This document shows positions 56,743 through 64,000 of a stretch of 64,000 nt of DNA, in pieces. Both the position numbers and the translations under genes were made by a program. The stretch is taken from positions 31,531,165-31,595,164 of the forward strand of contig CM044868.1 of assembly GCA_024500155.1 (NCBI GenBank), read 5' to 3'. How positions within the stretch are numbered: position 1 is the stretch's first letter; every line of letters begins with the position of its first letter. The notes beneath the pieces are model-generated. The model saw only the letters and a program-made list of their open reading frames with translations. It did no database searches and was not told the DNA's origin. The stretch comes from Chenopodium formosanum (lineage: Eukaryota > Streptophyta > Magnoliopsida > Caryophyllales > Amaranthaceae).

Positions 56743-58854
56743 TTAAATAAAGCTTAAATAAATTAACTTTAAATTTAAAACTAAGTCTAATAATTGAAAG
56801 TTAAGCAATGCTTTAATCTTTTTTCTCTTTCTTTGCTCTCTTCCAATTTTATCTGCATCCTCTTCTTCATCCATAACTTTAGCTAGTAGGCATCCTTTAG
56901 AGGACCTACATTCAATTTTGGAGTAAATAGTTTCTTCCTTAGCTAGGACTCCATGTTTCTTCTCTACCCAAGCCTTCTTCTCTATAGTGTCAGTTTTTCT
57001 CTTTCCTTTATCCTTCGTAGAGCTTTTCTTCTTAGGCATTGTAGGTGTTTTGAACTCAACTCTTTCACCCAAGCGTTCCTTAACGGGAATCACTTTGTCA
57101 CCTAGACGACTCTTCACATCAGTTTTACTCTGATTTTTCTTCATGTCCTTTGAAGGTTTCTTCAGAAGCAACTTCTTCACATCATTGGGCAAGGAAGGAG
57201 GAACCTTTTGGGTGATCACTTCCTATAAAGGTCTAGCGCTCCAATAAGCATCAAATTTTTCTACTTCTTAAGAGACAGGAAATTCATAGGGACGAAGAAG
57301 ATCCCCGGAAGGAATTGTTTGAAGTAGGCCGTACTGTCTTTTTACCCTGCAGGGATAAATAAAAAGTCAATCTGGACAAGCTTGGAAGACGACAGAAAGG
57401 TTGCTTGTTGACACCAACCATCTTTTCTATTTTCCACCAATGGATGACCCACTGGATGGTAAAATTGCAAGATCCAAAGACCTTCTTCCATTCATGGCGC
57501 CCCATCTTAGAGAAGCGTTTCTTCCTTCTCACAAAGCAGTTTGGAGTGTACTTTTCAATGTTGTCTAGAGGACTAATTAATTCTAGTCTTTTCATTAGCC
57601 ACTTATGTGAAAAAAATTCAATGCAAATAAATTAATATTACTATACAAAAATATGTTTTTGATTTCTGTAATTAAAAATATTATTTTTCTACCTGTAATA
57701 AAATTAGAGAGCCCCGAAAAGGAGCTTTTGGATTCATCTTTGATTCATCAAGACTAAGCATAGTCTCTCCAACAATTAATATCATTGGATTTCTCCTAGA
57801 TTCAATCTGCTCCAAAACAGTTGATATGATTACTTGACCCTCATTAGCTCTACCACTAGTGAGAAGATATTGATTAAGCATGCAAAAAAGGAAAGCCTTT
57901 CTTCTATAAACATGAAAAGACTTAGAATAAGGTCTATCAAAATAATGGCGAACAAATTCTTTCAAATTAACTATGCTACCATCTACTATATTTGTTAAAT
58001 CTTTGTCTTTTAAATTAAAGAAGCGCTCAAAATCCTTATAATAATATTCATTTATTCTAGGGATTACTACAAGATCTCAGCCCCGTTCCTAGAAATTTAT
58101 GGGCCCTAGGCATAATGTAAGAAAAGGGCCCCTAACGTAAACACATTTTTTTTACACGCAATAGCTTTAAATATAAGACGATGAAAATAACTTAAATTAT
58201 TTGAATAGTAAGTCTCCATACACAATACTAGTAATAACTTTGCATAATATTTCGGTAATTGAATAAATATGAAACGGTGTAATTGAAAAGATTAATATTT
58301 TGAAACAGATACTCATAAAAATCAGAAGATTAGAAGAAGAAGAAGAAGAAGAGGTTATATTGCATAATTATCTCCACCTAATTGACATCTAAGTAATTTA
58401 ATATTAATTGCTAACTATATGCATTTATTACTTTTTTCAAAAGTAGCTTTTTTTTTAACGAGTAAAAACTACTGTTTAGACAGTTTAAATTCTACAGCTA
58501 TGCAAATTGATTTTTTTCTTGAGTTTTTGGGCCCCAATCTGGCGTGGGCCCTAGGCGGTCGCACTCGAGGCCTACCCCTCCGGGCCGGCCCTGCAAGATC
58601 TAATGCAGGGAAGCCTAAGATAACATCGAATTCTTCCGACAAAGGTCTAATTTCATCTTACCCTAGTCTAAAACAATGAGTATCCACATCCCAATATTCT
58701 AAGGCGGTATGAATAAAGTCTACATCAAGATCTACCCCTTTAACACCATAAATACCCCCATACGAAAAACATCCAACTCTTTTCTCTCCTTGGCAGTTAG
58801 AGACCAATACCATTCATGAGGGAAGTTGGTAAAACTTTTAGAGACTAAAGACAT
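56743..58854 (-). pseudogene. Antisense PMD-like ORF 1, decayed, interrupted by a MITE
   Basis: The start ATG is at 58854-58852. Readable blocks: FTNFPHEWYWSLTAKERKE, then after a frameshift LEYWDVDTHCFRLG and EEFDVILGFPALDL. A MITE (58078-58593) interrupts here. Then come NEYYYKDFERFFN, VYRRKAFLFCMLNQYLL and FRGSLILLQ to 57693. A probable 91-bp intron (57692-57602, CAG|GTAGAA...ATAAG) is followed by WLMKRLELISPL and HEWKKVFGS. After further stops comes a Lys-rich tail to 56743. The layout matches the plant mobile domain / aminotransferase-like proteins carried as extra ORFs by Tat-group retrotransposons. It lies opposite to the integrase remnant. It contains at least two frameshifts and stops, so it is non-functional. 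A TATA box and palindrome array lie upstream. Confidence 0.7.
58078..58593. mobile_element. hAT-like MITE inside antisense ORF 1
   Basis: 516 bp, beginning CAGCCCCGTTCCTAG and ending GGGCCGGCCCTG, so CAG...CTG termini that are partly inverted. Both sides carry the identical 8 bp CAAGATCT (58070-58077, 58594-58601). Removing it rejoins the ORF through a single CAAGATCT. The termini and 8-bp target fit hAT. The ends show repeated GGGCCCTAGGC phrases (about 58108 and 58548). Confidence 0.9.
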
Positions 58855-58923
58855 AATTATTTTTTTTAAAGCTAAGGTTATACTTAATATGCTGAAATTA
58901 TGAAGAAAATCGGCTGGGTAGGG

Positions 58924-58935
58924 GGCTATTTATGC
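58924..58935 (-). promoter_or_regulatory. Putative TATA box of antisense ORF 1
   Basis: On the minus strand 'gcataaatagcc' closely matches the 'tataaatagcctcc' core promoter of the LTRs (54918, 63248). It lies 70 bp before the ATG of the antisense ORF, with the palindrome array (58978-59095) a further 43 bp upstream. Confidence 0.55.
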
Positions 58936-58977
58936 ACAAAATCGGCACAGTTTCAATCCCGAAAGGATTCAAAGTTA

Positions 58978-59095
58978 GCGCTCATCAGCGCCAGACGCCA
59001 GACATTGGCGCCTGACGCCAGAGCCTGGCGCAAAACGCTAAGAGGTAGCGCCTAGAGCTAACTCAAAACGCGTGGCGCCAGATGGCGCTGATGTG
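58978..59095. repeat. GGCGCC palindrome array upstream of antisense ORF 1
   Basis: 'agcgccagacgccag', 'ttggcgcctgacgccag', 'gtagcgcctagagctaac' and 'gtggcgccagatggcgctg' form a 118-bp array of the same type as 26973-27088 in the solo LTR, but placed upstream of the antisense ORF. Confidence 0.8.
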
Positions 59096-59099
59096 TCTT

Positions 59100-59560
59100 A
59101 TCATATGAGCTTTTCAAAACCGCGTTTTTTGCCTGATTCGAGTCTGACCAATGACTTTACGATTTTTTTATTCTTTTTATACCCTTTTTTCTAATTATAT
59201 TTTTCCTTCTTCTTAATCAATATATCTATTATATTAATTATATTATTTTTTGGATTCTATTTAGACTTAACTTTTATGTTTTTGTAAATCCAATATTTTT
59301 ATTTTTTTTTCATTTTTTCTTTTTAGGGGAGGAAGTCGGATACCCTCCATCAATAATAAAAATGAAGGAATTTTGGCGCAAAATTAGTAATTATCAAAAT
59401 TCTTTGCACACACAAACATGCACATAAAAATATAAAAAAATAATAAATAAATATTAATAAACTTATAGTAGTATGTATATACAAATATGTCTAAATAATG
59501 GGTTTAATAAAGACAAAGTTCTATACAAAGTTAAAATAAAAAAAGAGCATTGAAATAAAC
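59100..59560. other. AT-rich gene-free spacer
   Basis: T-rich then A-rich DNA between the two antisense ORFs. 'ttttaggggaggaagtcgg' at about 59322 is the only purine-rich stretch; it could be a polypurine tract remnant, but no LTR follows it. Confidence 0.4.
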
Positions 59561-59790
59561 TACGACGCCGGAGGACGTACGCCCATCATGTTATAAAACT
59601 GCGCAGTACGAGGAGTAACCTCCACCAGCTCCAGCTCCAGCTCCAGTCTCCTCGCAAGGCGGAAAACTCAGCTCAGGACCTGTCCACCTAAGATCGCCCT
59701 GAGGCTGAGGCTGCGGAGGCTGCTACGATGACAAACCGACCTCGTACATCCCACCACTTCTAAGAGTCGAGGTAGCCTCTCCTTGGCCTA

Positions 59791-61889
59791 CCGGCGCAGC
59801 GTGTGCATCTCTGATGAAGAGCCTGAGCCCTCCATCGCCTCGGTCTGAGCAGCCTGAGAACGACCACCCCGACCGCCGGAACCGGTACGACGACGTCTCG
59901 AGTTAGACCTCGCCGGCTCTCTCCGCACCTCAGGTATCGTACGAGTACGAGAAGGAATGGGCTCACCATGCAAGAAGAAACTAAGTTAGAAACAATCAAA
60001 ATAAAAGTAGTAATGCAAAAATAAGAAAGAAAACTACCTCCTGAACGGTGTCGTCGCGACGACACGTAGCCACATTCCTCATCCGAACAAGCTGGCTCCG
60101 GAAGGCATCTATGCACCGTGCCATCGCCGTGACCACCTCGCGCGAGAATTATCAAGGAAATGAAGTCAGTAATAATGCATAACATATATGGACAAAAATT
60201 GTAAATAAATAAGCTTACCCGAGTCTAGTGACGAGGGATCAAACGCTCCACGAAGCGCTCACCCTCAGGAGCCGAAGGAATCATCTCCTCGATCGGTCCG
60301 TATGTCCCCTGATAATGGATTGACATACGAGGTGGCACGAACTCAGTAGGTCCAGCCTGACAAAAGCAAATCAAAGTCAGTAAAACATTACTTGGGGGCT
60401 ACTTAACGAAAGGTAAAAGCTGAAAATCATACCGCCACCTCCTCAGCCAGTACAGGGACTGGAGCTAACAACGGCAGTAGCTCCTCCTCATAGCACCGCC
60501 CAGGGATCGTATAAGATCTCCAAGGGGTACCAGCTCTCTTTGACATGCTCACCAACCTCGCGGCGTTGAACATGTGACGCGGTGGAGGAGCAGGAACGAC
60601 AAAAGTGTCCGAGGAATGTTGAATAGCAACCCTCTCTCCAAGATATGCAACTGCTCCATATGTCCCTAAGAAATAGTGATGCTCAGCAGTATACTGCGCG
60701 GCTAACCCAGGGACAACCAAGCCGATCCGTGGTCGGTACTGCACGTTAGGCTCCTGCGAAGAATGCCTATCAGATAAGAATCCATCGAAGGTAATGCGAA
60801 ATTGTTCAAATATATAAAGAACCATACTGAGATGATCTGATCTCGAACATAAGCAATGGACATCCTAGCGCGGCGGCTTCCCCAAGAGGCACTCACTGGA
60901 AACCTGCGTGGTGATAGTCTCGCCGGCGCAACCGAGGGAAAGTACTCGTAGAACCAGATCTACAAAAGGAAAAAAGCATCAGCAAGTGCTAACCAAAGCT
61001 TAGAGCTAAACTTTATGGGAGATAAAGTATACCTTTACGACTCTCCAAAAGCCGGATAGAGCGTCCCCGTGAAGGACCTGTGTCAACACGAGTCTCGTAA
61101 CGCTCGAACAAAGTCAGCATAGGCCAAGTTGGCCTAGTCATAAGTCCCGATCAAGTGTAGATCAGGCACTGCAGGTAGATATTAAAGCAACACTCTACAA
61201 CCCTTGTCAGGGGAGAACGTCCCTGATAGCAAAATAAGCACAAAGATGCACACCCACTGCTCTCGGGTGGTCGCATCATCTTCGAAAGCCGCCGCTAGAG
61301 TCGAACGGCGAATCCCCTTAGCGCTGAACTGAGTCGACTCTACCTCAGCACAAGCCCAAACCACAATCGAACCCAACAACTCCTTGACCTCAGGAGAAAA
61401 GACGCTGATCTGGTTGTCGAACGGCAGCGCAACAGAACTAAACTCCAGTCCTGTAATAAGACAAAAGTTGGTCGGGGTGACCATCATCTCACCCCAAGGA
61501 AAGTGGACAGTGTTGGTGGTGTCCCAAAAGAACTCCACCAGGGCACGAGCCACGTGCTGATCCCCACTAGAGGCAATCATGGCCTCCGACGTCTCAAAAA
61601 GCGTAGTCAGTCCGCAAGACTCCCAAAGAAGTCTCACCTCTCCGTCAATGTCGATATACATCTTGTACAGGTCGCCCAAGGTGTCGCAGCCTGAACCGTG
61701 GCAACGTGTCCTACCAACCGTGATCCCACGTCGCACCCTCTCAGAAATGTGGTGGACGGGAGAGAAGTACAAAGTCCGCTCATCCCACTTTGGGAGGGGA
61801 CCGAGAGAAGTGGACAGGTCTTTGATAAAAGTGTACAAAAGGGCAAGTGTTCCAATGTCTTTGACATGAACATGTCTCTGATATAACAC
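59791..61889 (-). pseudogene. Antisense PMD-like ORF 2, multi-exon, decayed
   Basis: Read right to left, likely exons are 61889-about 61028, 60959-60828, 60753-60433, 60356-60225, 60136-60038 and about 59966-59791, joined by plausible GT-AG introns. Exon 1 reads LALLYTFIKDLSTSLGPLPK, then HFPWGEMMVTPTNFCLITGL, the H/F-x-x-G-E-M-x-x-T-x-x-D/N-x-x-x-I-x-G-L pattern of plant mobile domain proteins. Exon 2 opens IWFYEYFPSVAP, also typical. The tail is Arg/Gly/Ser-rich (SRTRTIPEVRREPARSNSR). No ATG starts exon 1, and in-frame stops occur after CRVLL (TAA), after IGTYD (TAG, a usual Trp) and beyond. It is a decayed extra ORF, GC-richer than its surroundings. Confidence 0.7.
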
Positions 61890-62577
61890 GTCTCAGATTA
61901 TGTCTCTTATCGAGTGCTCGGTACCGTGCCTGAGAAACAAGAATGCCAAGTGAGTGATAGATCGCATGATCGGGATTGCCACACTTATAAAATAGGGTTC
62001 AAAATAAAAAAAAAATGCAAAAGCAAAAAAAGAAAAGAGAGCTACAAAAGAGTCAAAACCCTCAAGAATAAAAATATAAAGATTCAAAAGCAAGGTTGCA
62101 CACCTTGGGGGCTTATCTAGGGTGTTGAGCCTTTATCCCCTTCTTCTTCAAACCTTTAGCCTAACCACGTTACAACCCTTCAAAAGACCTTTTTGAGGTA
62201 TACACACACTTGTGCGAGGTTCGGCTAGAGCTACGTTCGGCTTAATTCCTAACGGATACGTAGACAACCTCAAGTCGAGATGCGACCGTAATAAAAAATG
62301 CATTCATATTTACGTTCATAATTGATCATATCTAGGGATCCCCTATGCCCATCCCTATCTACTTAGAGCTAGAATTGGGGGTTTGATCCCTACATCATTA
62401 GCTTACCTAGCCTAAGAGTCACCATTATTTGACTCTTCTCAAAATAATATTTTCCCACACACTTAGCCTTTGCGGCCTAACTTTAGTATCACTATCACAC
62501 ACATTACAGATACATGACCAAATATACTTCCCGTAGGAACCCTTTGTCATGAAATTTAACACAACTCTGAAGCATGT
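61827..62577 (+). repeat. Segment preceding the right LTR, copy 2
   Basis: Second copy of 53499-54251, 8328 bp further on. Its first 60 bp lie inside antisense ORF 2, so copy 2 keeps the ancestral arrangement and copy 1 has lost the rest of the ORF. Confidence 0.85.
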
Positions 62578-64000
62578 TGTAGACACCCATTCGTGTCTCC
62601 CCAAAACCAAACCCGGTGATGAGTACCTTTCACATCGAATCATAATCAAATGAAGTGAAAGTGTGGAAAGTCTAGTGTTGCGGATAGTTTTAATTTCTTT
62701 TATTTTCTCTCTTTTTTTGAAAACCTATTTTAAGAAAACAGCCAATCCAGTTTTGTTTGGTCCGTAGTATGGGTCCAATAATGGTGTAGTTGTATGGGGC
62801 TTGAAAAGAGCTTTCCAACGATATACTATAAGCCCATTCTGATGAATAATGAGGAAGTTACGGCCAAATTACTAAACTGGGCCCGGTTTGAGCCTTATAT
62901 GCGGCCCAATGATCTAGAGGAGGGCCTAATATAGATTTATCATTCCTAATGCAGTAAGGATTGATTTTAGTCTTCTAGATTCTTCTAGAAGGTTCTTTTA
63001 ATCCCTAATTCAATTAGCATTGATAAATTGACTTTCGTTGACTTTTTGGAGTTTTAATTAGAATAAAAGAGTGTTTTTAAGGAAAATACGATTTTGCCCT
63101 TCTGAACGGCTAAATTTTTTCAGAATTAAGAAAACAGGTGAAAAAATTAATTAGCGCCTGACGACAGACATTTGCGCCTGGCGCTAACTTCTTTTTTCCT
63201 CGTCGAAACTCTGATTTGTTTTTCTATCCGTTTGGTTGATTTTCTCTATAAATAGCCTCCTAAAACCTCCGTTTTTTAGGGAATCAATTCTCAATTAGCA
63301 TCAACAACTCTCTAATTCTCTTCTCTCTCGAAGCTAAAGCTTGTTCTTTATCTCTCTTTTCTAAACCAACCCTTTTAACATACAAAATTCCGCATTGACA
63401 AGACTAAGAAACACCTAGCATTGTTCGAAGTTGCCTTGCCCTAGACGTGAAAGGTTTTAATTTCTGAGGGTTTGGTCCCAAATCTCTCTTTCAATTATTT
63501 AATTTAATTGTTTTGTTTATTATTTTCCTTTAAGTTACTAACGCGTGTATTTTGTTATTAGAAAGAGGTACGAGGCATCCAAATAAGTGCTTTAATGGTT
63601 TTTATTGATATTATGATGTAGGAATCATGCGTAGGTTGTTATTATGATTCCTAGTGTCATGTTAGGGTGTTTTGATCTTTCTAGTATCATGTTTAGGGTA
63701 ACAACTAAAAAATCCTAATATCAAGTATGATTAAAAGTATGATGCTTCCTATGTTCTTTCCTAATAATCATGTTAGGGCTAAATATTTGATCTTTGATGT
63801 TTAGTGACATGCTAGGGTTTGTTATTAATCATATTAGTATCATGCCTAGAATCTTGCTATTATTATGCTTTAACATGATTATTTTTATAACTGTTATAAT
63901 AATTATGATTTTTATGATTATTATTATTATGATGATTATTATTATGTTGCTTGATTTATATTATTGTTATTGCTTGATCACGCCTTTTATGCATGTTTAA
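62578..64000 (+). mobile_element. Right LTR, long-LTR family, cut by the window end
   Basis: TGTAGACACCC start, palindrome pair near 63175, TATA at about 63247. It is collinear with 54252-55682 and very similar to it. The 3' end lies beyond the window. Confidence 0.88.

Noticed and set aside
61503..61886. Plus-strand ORFs across 61503-61886
   Set aside because: Shadows of the minus-strand PMD-like exon, which has recognisable family phrases.

Overview
The window is nuclear DNA of a flowering plant: AT-rich, with split genes, LTR retrotransposons, LINE, SINE and MITE debris. The one intact host gene is a 12-exon phosphoethanolamine N-methyltransferase (PEAMT, + strand, 4833-13737). Its deduced length of 494 residues and its wording are very close to spinach PEAMT as I remember it. 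This suggests Amaranthaceae/Chenopodiaceae (spinach, goosefoot, seepweed or a relative). I cannot name the species.

Left edge (1-4500): fragments of long LTRs of one retrotransposon family, two in the same direction and one inverted, then a LINE RNase H fragment, a probable tRNA-derived SINE and a short tandem duplication that abuts the PEAMT promoter. PEAMT has a TATA box and one upstream AUG. That AUG opens a 25-codon basic uORF, matching the conserved regulatory uORF of plant PEAMT genes. Intron 9 uses GC-AG splice sites. Intron 4 holds a 1.43-kb hAT-like MITE made of degenerate GGGTC units; a relative lies at 16.6 kb and a possible third end at 42.4 kb.

Region 13.7-17.3 kb has no gene. 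It holds an almost pure pyrimidine tract of about 0.9 kb and the second GGGTC MITE. Region 17.5-36.0 kb is a nested, partly triplicated block. An 8.26-kb Ty1/copia element (27775-36029) sits at the right end, and two truncated tandem copies of its 5' half with upstream flank lie to the left. A 1.9-kb solo LTR of the long-LTR family sits inside the third unit. Region 36.0-43.6 kb carries a Stowaway MITE, a 1.19-kb TRIM/LARD-like element, a CYP76-like cytochrome P450 pseudogene between direct repeats, and unassigned repeat DNA. A complete but mutated 5.1-kb copia element occupies 43610-48711.

Region 49.4-64.0 kb belongs to the long-LTR family, which I assign tentatively to the Ty3/gypsy Tat/Ogre lineage. 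It has three LTRs in the same orientation, an integrase C-terminal scrap, and two decayed antisense multi-exon ORFs resembling the plant mobile domain (PMD) family. One antisense ORF is interrupted by a hAT-like MITE with a perfect 8-bp target duplication. The most unusual pattern is a GC-rich array of short palindromes just upstream of the TATA box in each LTR. Its position is conserved but its sequence differs between copies, and the same arrangement (array, TATA, ORF) recurs in front of one antisense ORF.
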